A stretch of DNA of 64,000 nucleotides, taken from contig NZ_LS483440.1 in NCBI RefSeq assembly GCF_900476045.1, positions 806,001 through 870,000 of the forward strand, read 5' to 3'. How positions within the stretch are numbered: the stretch's first letter is position 1; the number at the start of each line of letters is the position of its first letter. Below are positions 45,656 to 55,193 of this stretch, in pieces. A program made the translations under genes and the position numbers. Below the pieces are notes generated by a model. That model did not search any database. It saw nothing but the letters and a program-made list of their open reading frames with translations, and had not been told where the DNA came from. This DNA comes from Gemella morbillorum. GTDB lineage: Bacteria > Bacillota > Bacilli > Staphylococcales > Gemellaceae.

Positions 45656-46969
45656 ATGAATGAATTAAAGAAGACTATAGGCTTTATGCCTGCATTTATG
45701 ACGGTTATTGGATCGGTAATCGGGGCAGGGGTATTTTTTAAAGCCGCTGTTATTTATAAAACTACCGGAACTATGAGTTTAGGGGTACTTGCATGGGTAT
45801 TGGCTGGAGTTATTACAATTTGTGCAGGCCTTACTGTAGCAGAACTTGCCGCTTCTATTCCTGAAGTAGGAGGGATGGTTGTTTGGATAGAAAAAACATA
45901 CGGGAAAACAGCTGCCTTTCTTCTTGGATGGGCGCAATCAATTATTTACTTTCCTGCAATGATAGCAGCGCTAGCTGTTATATTTTCTACTCAAGTTCTT
46001 AGTTTATTAAATTTAGATAAAACATGGCATATACCTATTGCATTTATAACAGCTGCTTCACTTATGTTTTTAAATTTTTTAGGTGGGAAAACGGGGGGAA
46101 TTATACAAACAGTAGCTACCATTTGTAAATTGATACCATTGGGAGCTATTATAATTTTTGGGTTATTCCAAGAAAATTCTCAACCTTTACAATTATTCCC
46201 AATAGAAGCTGGAAAAGATATTTCATTTGTTGGAGGTTTAGGTGGAGCACTACTTGCTGCAATGTTTGCATATGAAGGTTGGACTAATGTAGGAAGCATG
46301 GCAGGAGAAATGAAAAATCCTAAAAAAGACTTACCTAGAGCTATCTTTTTAGGTCTAGCAGTCGTAATGGCAGTCTATGTTCTTATAAATATTGCATATT
46401 TAATGAGTTTACCTCTAGATAGAGTTGCTGGGAACCAAACAGTAGCCAGTGAAGTTGCTGCTAAATTGTTTGGTGGGCTAGGTGGTAAAATACTAACAAT
46501 TGGTATTTTAATAAGTGTTTACGGAGCTATAAATGGATTCACTATGGCTGGTATTCGTATTCCATACGCTATGGCATTGAGCGATCAAATACCTTTTAAA
46601 CATGTTTGGACAAAATTAAATAAAAGTGCAATTCCTGTAAATTCAGGTTTACTACTTTTAGTAATGTCTGGAATTATGATGTTAACAGGAAGCTTTGATA
46701 TGTTAACAGATTTATTAGTATTTGTAATGTGGTTCTTCTATACTGCAACATTCTTTGCAGTTATAATATTACGTAAGAAAGACCCTGATTTAGAACGCCC
46801 ATATAAAGTGCCGTTATATCCTATTATCCCTATGATAGCTATTTTAGGAGGTTTATATACCTTAATTAGTACATTAACATCTCAAATTACATTAGCACTC
46901 GGAGGAATTGGTTTAACATTAATAGGATTGCTATTCTATACTGAACTACATAAAAAATTTAAAAAATAA
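45656..46969 (+). CDS. APC-family amino acid permease
   Basis: The 437-residue protein has about 12 membrane helices and the APC landmarks: VIGSVIGAGVFFKAA in helix 1, ELAASIPEVGGMVVWIEKTYGK, and FAYEGWTNVGSMAGEMKNPKKDLPRA, cited here in parts. It resembles the LAT-like serine/threonine exchanger (SteT) group. The exact substrate is unknown. AAAGGAGAT precedes the ATG. It is monocistronic, with a terminator. Confidence 0.9.
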   Translation: MNELKKTIGFMPAFMTVIGSVIGAGVFFKAAVIYKTTGTMSLGVLAWVLAGVITICAGLTVAELAASIPEVGGMVVWIEKTYGKTAAFLLGWAQSIIYFPAMIAALAVIFSTQVLSLLNLDKTWHIPIAFITAASLMFLNFLGGKTGGIIQTVATICKLIPLGAIIIFGLFQENSQPLQLFPIEAGKDISFVGGLGGALLAAMFAYEGWTNVGSMAGEMKNPKKDLPRAIFLGLAVVMAVYVLINIAYLMSLPLDRVAGNQTVASEVAAKLFGGLGGKILTIGILISVYGAINGFTMAGIRIPYAMALSDQIPFKHVWTKLNKSAIPVNSGLLLLVMSGIMMLTGSFDMLTDLLVFVMWFFYTATFFAVIILRKKDPDLERPYKVPLYPIIPMIAILGGLYTLISTLTSQITLALGGIGLTLIGLLFYTELHKKFKK

Positions 46970-46980
46970 TCTGAAATTAA

Positions 46981-47022
46981 AAAATATCTACTTCTAGTAT
47001 TTAAAAGAGAAGTAGATATTTT
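46981..47022 (+). terminator. Terminator after the APC permease
   Basis: A 15-bp perfect stem (AAAATATCTACTTCT with its complement) and a 12-base loop, then TATTTTAATT. Confidence 0.88.
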
Positions 47023-47049
47023 ATTTTAATTACAAAATAAGTTTCGTTA

Positions 47050-47078
47050 TGGCAATTTTTTTTATAAAGTGTTATAAT
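47050..47078 (+). promoter_or_regulatory. Promoter of the nif3-mntR-thyA-folA-mltG operon
   Basis: TGGCAA at 47050-47055 and an extended -10 TGTTATAAT (TATAAT at 47073-47078), 17-bp spacing. Confidence 0.65.
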
Positions 47079-47109
47079 TATATGGTAATAAAAAAGGAGG
47101 ATTAGGTTT

Positions 47110-47886
47110 GTGATTACTGTAAGGAATGTATTTGATCATTTAAATAAACTCGCAGATATAAAACTCGCTGAAAAGTGGGATAATGTCGGTTTGATGCTAG
47201 GAGACTTTAATAGTGAAGTTAAGAATGTGTTGGTCTGTCTAGATGTAACAACAATAGTAGTTAATGAAGCAATAACAAATAATATCGATTTAATTATTTC
47301 TCATCATCCATTAATATTTAAACCACTGAAATCACTTGATTTTACAGTTGATTTCAAATCTAATATCATAAAATCTTTAGTTAAAAATGATATTTCAGTT
47401 ATTTCATTTCACACTAATCTAGATTCAGCGACATATGGTTTAAATGATTTTCTCGCGAAAAAATTAGAATTGAAAAATATACGCATACTTTTTGAACATG
47501 AAACATATAAAAATGCTGGACTAGGTAGAATAGGGGAGTTATCAGAAGAATTTACTCAAAAGGAGTTTATTACATATATAAAAGAAAAGTTCAATTTGGA
47601 GACTATTTCGGCGGTATTAGGAAATAACGATAATATAAAAACAGTAGCCCTTCTAGGTGGAAGTGGAGCTGATTTTATCTATACATTACCTGAAGTAGAT
47701 ATTTACTTAACAGGTGATGTAGGATATCATGTAGCTTTAGATACATTAGAAATGAAAAAAAATATCATAGATGTGGGACATTTTACAGAACATCTTGTAA
47801 AAGACTTACTTCTTGAATACATAGGCGAATTGTCTATAAATGTACAAAAATCTAAAGTCGAACAATCGCCATTTAAAACACTATAA
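47110..47886 (+). CDS. Nif3-like dinuclear metal centre protein (YqfO family)
   Basis: The 258-residue protein has the family pattern: KLAEKWDNVGLMLGD at the start, IISHHPLIFKPLKSL with metal-binding His near 65, FHTNLDSATYGLNDFL near 98-111, and GDVGYHVALD and DVGHFTEH near the end. Members bind two metal ions; the reaction is unknown despite a common GTP cyclohydrolase label. This form lacks the inserted domain of B. subtilis YqfO. Start is GTG with AAAGGAGG upstream. Confidence 0.9.
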   Translation: MITVRNVFDHLNKLADIKLAEKWDNVGLMLGDFNSEVKNVLVCLDVTTIVVNEAITNNIDLIISHHPLIFKPLKSLDFTVDFKSNIIKSLVKNDISVISFHTNLDSATYGLNDFLAKKLELKNIRILFEHETYKNAGLGRIGELSEEFTQKEFITYIKEKFNLETISAVLGNNDNIKTVALLGGSGADFIYTLPEVDIYLTGDVGYHVALDTLEMKKNIIDVGHFTEHLVKDLLLEYIGELSINVQKSKVEQSPFKTL

Positions 47887-47898
47887 GGAGGAACATAC

Positions 47899-48288
47899 AT
47901 GGCCAAAGCAACACCAACTATGGAAGACTATATAGAAGTCATTTATTCATTAGTAAAAACTAAAGGTTATGCAAGAAGTGCGGATATAGCAGAAAAATTA
48001 GAAGTTTATCCTTCAACTGTAACAAAAATGTTAAAAAAACTTGATGCTGAAGGGTACATAGTCTACGAAAAATATCGCGGGATAGCACTAACTGATATAG
48101 GAAAAAAAATGGGAGAATACGCTCTTACTAGACATGAATTATTAGAAGAATTTTTACTTTTAATAGGGGTAGATAAAGATAAAATCTACGAAGAAGTTGA
48201 AGGTATAGAACACCATTTTGGACGAAGTTCTCTTGAAAAAATAAAAGAACTTATGGACTATCTTAAAAAAAATAATTATAAAGCATAA
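47899..48288 (+). CDS. mntR: Manganese-responsive DtxR-family regulator MntR
   Basis: MntR represses manganese uptake genes when Mn2+ is plentiful. The 129-residue protein has PTMEDYIEVIYSLV with the metal ligands Asp and Glu, the HTH YARSADIAEKLEVYPSTVTKML, RHELLEEFLLLIGV, and the VEGIEHHFG ligand cluster. It matches B. subtilis MntR closely and, like it, has no SH3 domain. It lies between a Nif3-like gene and thyA. No MntR operator was recognised in the window. Confidence 0.92.
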   Translation: MAKATPTMEDYIEVIYSLVKTKGYARSADIAEKLEVYPSTVTKMLKKLDAEGYIVYEKYRGIALTDIGKKMGEYALTRHELLEEFLLLIGVDKDKIYEEVEGIEHHFGRSSLEKIKELMDYLKKNNYKA

Positions 48289-48300
48289 TGGAGAAATGGC

Positions 48301-49233
48301 GTGGCAGATAAAGAATATTTAAATTTATGTAAAACTATTTTAGAAAATGGAATCACCAAAGATGATAGAACAGGCGTAGGAACTAAAAGTATTTTTGGAT
48401 ATCAAATGAAGTTTGATTTAAATAAGGGATTCCCTTTATTAACAACAAAAAAAATCAATTTTAACTTAGTTTGGTCTGAATTGCTATGGTTTATTAAAGG
48501 TGATACAAACATCAAATTTTTATTAGAAAATAAAAATAATATTTGGAATGAATGGGCGTTTAAAAAGTGGATTGAAAGTGAAGAATATACAGGCCCTGAC
48601 ATGACTGATTTTGGACATAGAGTACTTAAAGACAAAGATTTTGCAGAAGAATATAAAAAACAAATGAATATTTTTAAAGAAAATATCCTTAATGATGACA
48701 ATTTTTCTACAAAATTCGGCGATTTAGGAAATGTTTATGGTAAACAATGGCGAAATTTTAATGGTATTGATCAATTAAAAAATGTTATTGAACAAATAAA
48801 AATAAATCCCTTATCACGTCGCCTAATTGTTTCAGCTTGGAATCCAAGTGAAGTGGATACTATGGCTCTTCCACCATGTCATACTATGTTTCAATTTTAT
48901 GTAAGTGATGGTAAGCTTAGTTGTCAGCTTTATCAACGTAGTGCAGATGTTTTTTTAGGAGTCCCATTTAATATTGCCTCATACTCGTTACTTACTATTT
49001 TAATTGCTAAGGAATGTGGATTAGAAGTAGGCGAATTTGTTCATACACTAGGAGATGCTCATATTTATGTAAATCATTTTGAACAAGTTAAAGAACAAAT
49101 GTCAAGAGATGCCTTTAAACTTCCTAGTCTTAGACTAAACGAGTTTGATAGTATTTTTAATTTAGAAATTAGTGATGTGGAGCTAATAGATTACGAAAGC
49201 CATCCATTTATAAAAGCTCCTATAGCAGTTTAG
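48301..49233 (+). CDS. thyA: Thymidylate synthase
   Basis: ThyA makes dTMP from dUMP with methylene-THF. The 310-residue protein has [13 protein letters not shown], the nucleophile Cys in [12 protein letters not shown] near 197, [20 protein letters not shown] and [12 protein letters not shown]. It is of the long form with an insertion near residues 95-135 ([21 protein letters not shown]), as in lactobacilli and staphylococci. Start is GTG with GGAGAAATGGC upstream. folA follows. Confidence 0.97.
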   Translation: MADKEYLNLCKTILENGITKDDRTGVGTKSIFGYQMKFDLNKGFPLLTTKKINFNLVWSELLWFIKGDTNIKFLLENKNNIWNEWAFKKWIESEEYTGPDMTDFGHRVLKDKDFAEEYKKQMNIFKENILNDDNFSTKFGDLGNVYGKQWRNFNGIDQLKNVIEQIKINPLSRRLIVSAWNPSEVDTMALPPCHTMFQFYVSDGKLSCQLYQRSADVFLGVPFNIASYSLLTILIAKECGLEVGEFVHTLGDAHIYVNHFEQVKEQMSRDAFKLPSLRLNEFDSIFNLEISDVELIDYESHPFIKAPIAV

Positions 49234-49250
49234 TCAGGAGGATGAATTTT

Positions 49251-49742
49251 ATGTTATCTTTAATTGTAGCATATGATAAAAATAAATCTATTGGAAATGA
49301 GAATACTATACCGTGGCGCCTTCGTGCAGATATGTTAAGAGTTAAAGCTCTAACGACGAATCAAACTATAATTATGGGTAGAAAAACACTTGATAGCATA
49401 GGGCGAGCTCTTCCAAATAGAATAAATAGGGTGTTAACTAAGAATCCAGAATTATTGAAAGATTACAATGATATTGAAATTTATACAGATGATAGTATTT
49501 TAGAAAATACAACTACTCAAAAGGTATTTATTTTTGGTGGTGGTACAATTTATGAAAAATATTTCGATAAATGTGATGAAATGTTCATAACTGAAGTTGA
49601 CACCATAGTGGAGGCGGATACTAAGTTTCCAAATTTCGATGAAAATAATTGGGAACTCATTAGTCGTGAAGAATTTAAAAAAGACGAAAACAATGATTAC
49701 GATTATGTTTTTATGCATTACATAAAAAAGAAAGAGATGTAA
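49251..49742 (+). CDS. folA: Dihydrofolate reductase
   Basis: FolA regenerates THF from the dihydrofolate left by ThyA, which explains the thyA-folA pair. The protein begins MLSLIVAYDKNKSIGNENTIPW, seen in parts as SLIVAYDKN and IPWRLRADM, then MGRKTLDSIGRALPNR and FIFGGGTIYE. I chose ATG 49251 (163 residues) over 49242, because AGGAGG at 49236-49241 sits at good distance from it and touches the upstream ATG. Confidence 0.94.
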   Translation: MLSLIVAYDKNKSIGNENTIPWRLRADMLRVKALTTNQTIIMGRKTLDSIGRALPNRINRVLTKNPELLKDYNDIEIYTDDSILENTTTQKVFIFGGGTIYEKYFDKCDEMFITEVDTIVEADTKFPNFDENNWELISREEFKKDENNDYDYVFMHYIKKKEM

Positions 49743-49745
49743 AAT

Positions 49746-50585
49746 ATGGAAAAAGTAAAAATCATTATTGATTCATCAAGCGATTTAACAAATGAAGAAA
49801 TAAATAAATATGATGTCGAAGTTGTCCCATTGACTTTTAATATAGATGGACAAGAATATGATTATCAAAGTATGGATAATGACGAATATATACTACGTAT
49901 ACGTACTGCAAATGAATATTCTACAAGTCAACCGGCTATCGGTAAATTTTTAGAAGCATTTGAAAAATGGACTAATAGAGGGTATAAAATAATTGTTCTT
50001 ACTATTTCTTCAGCATTAAGCGGAACTTACAATACGGCACTAGCTGCAGCTGCTGGTTTTGATAATATTGAAGTTGTTGATACTAAAACAACAACAAGAG
50101 GGATGGTTTATCTTTTAGATTCTTGTATTGAACAATTGAAAACTGGATTAGATATAAATACCATTTCTGAAAATTTACGTGAAAAAGCTAAGAATATTTT
50201 AACGTTTGTTACTATTGATAATCTAGACAATTTAGTAAAAGGTGGAAGACTTAGCAAGTCAGCAGCATTGATTGGTGGATTGCTTAATATAAAAGTTTTA
50301 ACACAATTAAAAGAAACTGAACTTGTTGCAATAGATAAAGTAAGAGGGAAGAAAAAGTTAGTACACTCATTAATAAAACACATTAATGATGAAAAAGGTG
50401 ATAAAAATATTAAACACATATGTCTCCCTAATACTTTGGCAGATGAGTATATTAAACTAATCAAAGAGGAATTGCAAGAAGAATATAATTATACAGTGAA
50501 TGATAATGATATTTTTACGACTACACCAATAATTTCAACTCATACTGGTGAAAATGCAGTAGGTATTTTAATAGAATTAGTATAA
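49746..50585 (+). CDS. DegV-family fatty-acid-binding protein
   Basis: The 279-residue protein has the DegV landmarks IIIDSSSDLTNEEI, TSQPAIGKFLEAFE, ISSALSGTYNTALAAA and DNLVKGGRLSKSAALIGGLLNIK. Such proteins (FakB type) bind a fatty acid for phosphorylation by FakA, so that host fatty acids enter phospholipids. Whether this copy works with FakA is unknown. It starts three bases after folA. Confidence 0.9.
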   Translation: MEKVKIIIDSSSDLTNEEINKYDVEVVPLTFNIDGQEYDYQSMDNDEYILRIRTANEYSTSQPAIGKFLEAFEKWTNRGYKIIVLTISSALSGTYNTALAAAAGFDNIEVVDTKTTTRGMVYLLDSCIEQLKTGLDINTISENLREKAKNILTFVTIDNLDNLVKGGRLSKSAALIGGLLNIKVLTQLKETELVAIDKVRGKKKLVHSLIKHINDEKGDKNIKHICLPNTLADEYIKLIKEELQEEYNYTVNDNDIFTTTPIISTHTGENAVGILIELV

Positions 50586-50600
50586 TCGGAGGATAAGATT

Positions 50601-50855
50601 ATGACAAATTTTGATGAAACAAGATTATTTGATAACAATTTTTATGATAAAAATGATATTCATAGCATACTAAAAAATGTTGTGGAAACTATAAAGCAGC
50701 GTGGCTATGATCCTATTAATCAACTTATGGGATATATAAAAACAGGCGATCCTATATATATTCCGCGCGATAACCATGCAAGAGAACAAATAAGATTAAT
50801 AGAAATAGATGATATATTAGAATACTTACTATACTTTTTTATACAGGAGTCATAA
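50601..50855 (+). CDS. IreB-family regulatory phosphoprotein (YrzL)
   Basis: The 84-residue protein has the family sequence DETRLFD near the start, QRGYDPINQLMGYI and GDPIYIPRDNHAREQI. In Enterococcus the relative IreB is a substrate of the Ser/Thr kinase IreK and affects cephalosporin resistance. The Thr in DETRLF is the likely phosphosite. The conserved order with ruvX and a DUF1292 gene supports the call. The stop is next to the ruvX ATG. Confidence 0.92.
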   Translation: MTNFDETRLFDNNFYDKNDIHSILKNVVETIKQRGYDPINQLMGYIKTGDPIYIPRDNHAREQIRLIEIDDILEYLLYFFIQES

Positions 50856-51281
50856 ATGTTAGATAAAAGAATAATGGGCCTAGATTACGGTTCTAAAACT
50901 ATTGGAGTTGCTGTTAGTGATTTATTAGGAATGACTGCACAAGGAGTAGAGACTATTAATATTAATGAGCAGGTAAAAGATTTTAAGATAAAACGTATAA
51001 AAGAACTAGTTAATGAATATAATATAGGCAAAATAGTTGTAGGTTTACCGAAAAACATGGATAATAGTATTGGGTTTAGAGGAGAAGCAACACTATATTT
51101 TGTGGAAGTTCTTAAGAAAAAAATAAAAAGTGTTGAAGTTATTTTGCAAGATGAACGTCTTACAACAATGGGGGCGGAAAGAGTACTTCTTGAAGCTAAT
51201 GTTTCAAGAAAAAAACGTAAAGATGTTATTGATAAAATGGCAGCAGTTCTTATATTACAAACTTATTTAGATAAATTTTAA
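50856..51281 (+). CDS. ruvX: Holliday junction resolvase-like protein RuvX (YqgF)
   Basis: The 141-residue RNase-H-fold protein has [15 protein letters not shown] at 8-22 with the first catalytic Asp, [21 protein letters not shown] with the Asp-Glu pair, and [14 protein letters not shown] with the last Asp. The family is linked to 16S rRNA end processing. CAGGAG is the ribosome site. Confidence 0.94.
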   Translation: MLDKRIMGLDYGSKTIGVAVSDLLGMTAQGVETININEQVKDFKIKRIKELVNEYNIGKIVVGLPKNMDNSIGFRGEATLYFVEVLKKKIKSVEVILQDERLTTMGAERVLLEANVSRKKRKDVIDKMAAVLILQTYLDKF

Positions 51282-51301
51282 AAATTATGGAGGATAACAA
51301 G

Positions 51302-51607
51302 ATGCAAGAGAAAGATTTAAAAAATATTAGCATAGATAATACAGAGGAAGTATACACGCTTAGTACATTAGAAGGAGAAGAGAAAGAATATCGTAAAATT
51401 TTAGAGTTTACAAACCCGACTAATGGTAACCTATATTATATTTTCGCGGAAGAAGAAACTATTGATGAAGAGGAAATCAGCATTTTCCCTATGGTATGCG
51501 TAGAAGATGATGAAGATAATATTCGTTTTGAACCAGTAGAAACTGATGAAGAATATGATATGATTTCAGAAGTATTAGATACTTTTTATTATGATGAGAG
51601 TGAGTAA
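51302..51607 (+). CDS. DUF1292 family protein (YrzB-like)
   Basis: A 101-residue acidic protein with a DUF1292 core: YTLSTLEGEEKEYRKILEF, YYIFAEEETID and ISIFPMVCVEDDEDNIRFEPV, cited in parts. Function is unknown, but the ireB-ruvX-DUF1292 order is conserved in Bacilli. I chose ATG 51302, because GGAGG (51289-51293) precedes it at 8 bases and overlaps the alternative ATG at 51287. Confidence 0.9.
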   Translation: MQEKDLKNISIDNTEEVYTLSTLEGEEKEYRKILEFTNPTNGNLYYIFAEEETIDEEEISIFPMVCVEDDEDNIRFEPVETDEEYDMISEVLDTFYYDESE

Positions 51608-51610
51608 AGA

Positions 51611-52750
51611 ATGAACGAAGAACAAGTAAGAAAACGCAGAGAAGAATTGCGAAAAAAAAATAGAGAAAACAAAGGGAAAGCCCCTATACTACCAATTTTT
51701 CTAACAGTAATATTAGTTGCAGCTATTTCAGTATTATCATTCTTTTATTACATGACAACACCTGTAGATAAAAGTAATAATAATGATATAACAATAGAGA
51801 TTAAAGAAAATTATGGTAGTGCCAAAATTGCAGAGGAATTAAAGAATAAAGGACTAATACGAAATCAGGCAGTCTTTAAGCTATATACAAGAATAAAATC
51901 AGATACATTTTATGTTGGTAGCTTTTCACTAAAACCTAGCATGAGCATGGCTAAAATAATTGATGAACTTAGTTCAAAAGACAAAGCTAAATCAGCCAAT
52001 AGTTTTGCGGTTATTGAAGGTGATAGTATTTTGAAACTTGCTCAAAAGCTAGAAAAAACTAAATTAAGTAGTAAAGAATTTTTAGAGAAAGTTAATGATG
52101 CTGAATTTATAAAAAAATTACAAAAACAATTTCCTGAACTTATTACAGATGATATATATGGCAAAGATATTAAATATGCGCTTGAAGGATATTTATATCC
52201 AGCAATTTACAACATAGAAGAAAATGAAACTGTAGAATCATTAATTACAAAAATGGTTAAAACTACTAATGAAAGAGTCGTTCCATTGTTCAAAAAAAAT
52301 AGTGGAGAATGGATAATTAATAATGAAAAAGTAAAAATTTCTATTCATGACTACATTACAATGGCAAGTATTTTAGAGAAAGAATCAACTAAGACAGATG
52401 AAAATAAACTTATCGCCAGTGTATTCTTTAATCGTTTAGCAAAAGGAATGAAACTACAAACTGATCCGTCAGCTAATTATGCAGCCGATAAATTAACAGG
52501 TGCACCTACACAAAGAGAACTATCTCTACAATCACCATATAATACATATACAACAGTAGGACTACCTCCTGGGCCTATTGCTTCAGTAGGAGTGGCTTCA
52601 TATGAAGCACTGAATAACGCGGAAACTACAGATTATTTATATTTCTTACATGCTTCAAAAGATGGGAAAGCATATTTTTCTAAAACTTATGAAGAACATG
52701 AAAACTTAGCTAAGGAGCATATAGAAGGATATATCCCGAGCAGAAGTTAA
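51611..52750 (+). CDS. mltG: Endolytic murein transglycosylase MltG
   Basis: MltG cuts nascent glycan strands at the membrane and limits their length. The 379-residue protein has a basic cytoplasmic start (RKRREELRKKNRENKGK), one membrane segment near 27-47, a LysM-like region (AKIAEELKNKGLIRNQAVFK) and the YceG catalytic part with Glu in MASILEKEST near 258, LQTDPSANYA and YNTYTTVGLPPGPI. It ends the long operon. Confidence 0.94.
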   Translation: MNEEQVRKRREELRKKNRENKGKAPILPIFLTVILVAAISVLSFFYYMTTPVDKSNNNDITIEIKENYGSAKIAEELKNKGLIRNQAVFKLYTRIKSDTFYVGSFSLKPSMSMAKIIDELSSKDKAKSANSFAVIEGDSILKLAQKLEKTKLSSKEFLEKVNDAEFIKKLQKQFPELITDDIYGKDIKYALEGYLYPAIYNIEENETVESLITKMVKTTNERVVPLFKKNSGEWIINNEKVKISIHDYITMASILEKESTKTDENKLIASVFFNRLAKGMKLQTDPSANYAADKLTGAPTQRELSLQSPYNTYTTVGLPPGPIASVGVASYEALNNAETTDYLYFLHASKDGKAYFSKTYEEHENLAKEHIEGYIPSRS

Positions 52751-52752
52751 TT

Positions 52753-52784
52753 TAAAAAGAGGTTACTTAAGTAACCTCTTTTTA
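52753..52784. terminator. Terminator after mltG
   Basis: A perfect 32-base palindrome (AAAAAGAGGTTAC, TTAA loop, complement) with flanking A and T runs. Confidence 0.92.
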
Positions 52785-52806
52785 GTTTACCAAAAAGTAC
52801 TAGCTA

Positions 52807-52835
52807 TTGCTTTACTTAAAAGAATAAGGTAAAAT
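52807..52835 (+). promoter_or_regulatory. rsmE promoter
   Basis: TTGCTT at 52807-52812 and TAAAAT at 52830-52835, 17-bp spacing, about 30 bases before the ATG. Confidence 0.55.
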
Positions 52836-52866
52836 TATATATGAAAATAATATTTTAGGAGACTTT

Positions 52867-53616
52867 ATGCAACAGTATTTTGTTAATGATAAATTTGATA
52901 TAAACTCTACATACAACCTATCCAAAGACGATAGTAATCATATTGTTAGAATTATGAGAAAAAAAATAAATGATAAAATTTATGTTGTTTTTACTGATGA
53001 AATCAAATATATTTGTAGTATCATAAACGACAACATAGAAAGTGTTATTGTTAAACCTTATGAAGAAGTAAGAGGGAGTAATGAGTTACCTATAAAGATT
53101 ACAATTGCAATTCCGCCATTAAAAAATGATAAGACAGAGTATTTAATACAAAAATTAACTGAATTAGGTGTTAGTAGCATAGTATTATTTAATTCTGAAA
53201 GAAATATTGCGAAAATTAAAAAAGATAAAGTTGAATCTAAATTAAATCGTTGGCAAAAAATAATTAAAGAGGCAGCAGAACAATCAAAACGTAATCTTAT
53301 ACCTGATATTACATATATAGATTGTTTCGAAAAGCTTATAGAATATTCTAAATCGCTAGACTATAAAATGGTAGCTTATGAAAAAGAATCAATAAATGAA
53401 GATAACTATAATTTAAAAAAAATTTTAAATGGGCCGTTAGAGAATAAATCAGTTATAGCAGTGTTCGGCAGCGAAGGTGGTTTATCAGAAAAAGAAATAA
53501 ATACTTTAACTTCATCTGAGTTTGATGTTATAAGCTTAGGTAAAAGAATATTAAGGGCTGAAACGGCACCTTTGTATTTGACAAGTTGTGTATCATATTT
53601 TAGTGAATTTAAATAA
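52867..53616 (+). CDS. rsmE: 16S rRNA (uracil-1498-N3)-methyltransferase RsmE
   Basis: RsmE methylates U1498 in the decoding centre of 16S rRNA. The 249-residue SPOUT-type protein has HIVRIMRKKINDKI in the N-terminal PUA-like domain, QKLTELGVSSIVLFNSERN, KEAAEQSKRNLIP, the SAM knot FGSEGGLSEKEI and LGKRILRAETAPL. prmA, its frequent neighbour, is absent here. AGGAGACTTT precedes the ATG. Confidence 0.95.
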   Translation: MQQYFVNDKFDINSTYNLSKDDSNHIVRIMRKKINDKIYVVFTDEIKYICSIINDNIESVIVKPYEEVRGSNELPIKITIAIPPLKNDKTEYLIQKLTELGVSSIVLFNSERNIAKIKKDKVESKLNRWQKIIKEAAEQSKRNLIPDITYIDCFEKLIEYSKSLDYKMVAYEKESINEDNYNLKKILNGPLENKSVIAVFGSEGGLSEKEINTLTSSEFDVISLGKRILRAETAPLYLTSCVSYFSEFK

Positions 53617-53628
53617 AGGAGTTATGAC

Positions 53629-53952
53629 ATGAGTGTTGAATTGAATTTAACAGCAAAAAATATTTATGAAAAAGAATTTAAAAAGAGTAGGGTAAAGGGA
53701 TATAGCGAAGACGATGTTAATGACTATTTAGATTTAATTATCGAAGATTATATGAAATTAGATAAACTATTAACTCGTATTAAAGAGCTAGAAATAGAGA
53801 ATCAAAATCTAAAAATAAAAATTGATGCTTTAAAAAATGTTACAAAGGATGAAAAACCTAACCAAGTGACAAATCTGGATATATTAAAGAGATTGTCTAA
53901 ATTGGAAATTGCTGTGTTCGGTCCAAATAATAAAGAGAATGAAATCTATTAA
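53629..53952 (+). CDS. gpsB: Cell division regulator GpsB
   Basis: GpsB is a DivIVA-like coiled-coil protein that guides penicillin-binding proteins between septal and peripheral growth. The 107-residue protein has the N-terminal lipid/PBP-binding part (LTAKNIYEKEFKKSRVKGYS, EDDVNDYLDLIIEDY), a coiled coil near 35-65 and the C-terminal trimerisation segment DILKRLSKLEIAVFG. AAGGAG precedes the ATG. Confidence 0.94.
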   Translation: MSVELNLTAKNIYEKEFKKSRVKGYSEDDVNDYLDLIIEDYMKLDKLLTRIKELEIENQNLKIKIDALKNVTKDEKPNQVTNLDILKRLSKLEIAVFGPNNKENEIY

Positions 53953-53976
53953 CGTTTTATAAGGAGATAGTATAAG

Positions 53977-55149
53977 ATGAACATATTACAAATCGTTTCA
54001 GGGGGAATAGCTGCATATAAAGCTATTGATTTATCTAGTTCCTTAGTAAAAAAAGGGCATAATGTTAAAGTTGTTTTAACTAGTAATGCACAAAAATTTG
54101 TAACAGAATTGCCATTTCAAACTTTAACAAAAAATAGAGTATATACTGATACTTTTATAGAATTAAATGAGAATGAGATTCAGCATATAGACCTGGTAAA
54201 ATGGGCTGATAAAATAATAGTCGCACCTACGACAGCTAATATCCTTTCTAAATTTGCAAATGGTATTGCTGATGATTTAGCTACATCACTTATGCTGGCA
54301 GTAAAAGATTTTTCCAAAGTATATATTGTTCCTGCTATGAATACAACAATGTACGAAAATCTGATTATTCAAGAAAATATTGCTAAGCTTTCTAAATTAG
54401 GCTTCAATTTTATAGAACCCGACAGTGGTTTGCTTGCTTGTGGAGATGTCGGACAAGGGAAATTTCCTCAAACTGAAAAAATACTAGCAGAGCTGTTTAA
54501 TAATGACAAGAAAGAGCTTTTAGGGAAAAGAGTTCTAATTACAGCTGGTCCTACAAAAGAATTTATAGATCCATTTAGATGTTTAACTAATCCATCGAGT
54601 GGAAAAATGGGAATAGCAATAGCAAATGAAGTAGCAAAACGTGGAGGCGAAGTAATTTTAGTAACCGGAGTAGGAATAAAAGAAAGTCACGAAAACATAA
54701 AAGTTAAAAAAATTGTTAGCACACAGGATATGTATGAAGTAGTTAAAGAAAATTATAAAGACTGTGATATTATAATAAAAGCCGCTGCTGTTTCGGATTA
54801 CACACCTGTAGAAGTTTTTGATAAAAAAGTGAAAAAACAAACTGATGATCTAGCAATTCAATTTAAGCGTACGCCAGATATTTTGAAATATGTCGGAGAA
54901 CACAAAAAAGAAAATCAAATAGTTGTAGGCTTTGCTGCTGAAACAAACGATTTATTAGATTATGCTAAAGAAAAGATTAAGAAGAAGAATTTAGATTATA
55001 TAGTTGCCAATGATATTTCTAAGCAAGGCATCGGTTTTGGTAGTGATGATAATGAAGTTTATATTATCGCAAAAAATGGAAATATCAAAAAAGTAGAGAA
55101 AACTACCAAAGAAAATATAGCAAAGGAATTATTGGATACTATAATATAG
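53977..55149 (+). CDS. coaBC: Bifunctional phosphopantothenoylcysteine decarboxylase/phosphopantothenate--cysteine ligase
   Basis: CoaBC performs the second and third steps of coenzyme A synthesis. The 390-residue protein has the FMN decarboxylase half (VSGGIAAYKAIDLSS, APTTANILSKFANGIADDL, PAMNTTMYEN and the catalytic Cys in LLACGDVGQGK) and the ligase half (ITAGPTKEFIDPFRCLTNPS, KMGIAIANEVAKRG, KAAAVSDY). AAGGAG precedes the ATG. The coaBC-priA order is conserved in Bacilli; gmk and rpoZ, usually upstream, are replaced by gpsB. Confidence 0.96.
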   Translation: MNILQIVSGGIAAYKAIDLSSSLVKKGHNVKVVLTSNAQKFVTELPFQTLTKNRVYTDTFIELNENEIQHIDLVKWADKIIVAPTTANILSKFANGIADDLATSLMLAVKDFSKVYIVPAMNTTMYENLIIQENIAKLSKLGFNFIEPDSGLLACGDVGQGKFPQTEKILAELFNNDKKELLGKRVLITAGPTKEFIDPFRCLTNPSSGKMGIAIANEVAKRGGEVILVTGVGIKESHENIKVKKIVSTQDMYEVVKENYKDCDIIIKAAAVSDYTPVEVFDKKVKKQTDDLAIQFKRTPDILKYVGEHKKENQIVVGFAAETNDLLDYAKEKIKKKNLDYIVANDISKQGIGFGSDDNEVYIIAKNGNIKKVEKTTKENIAKELLDTII

Positions 55150-55193
55150 TCAATATAAAATAAAATTTTCAAATTAAGAAAGGAGGATAATAA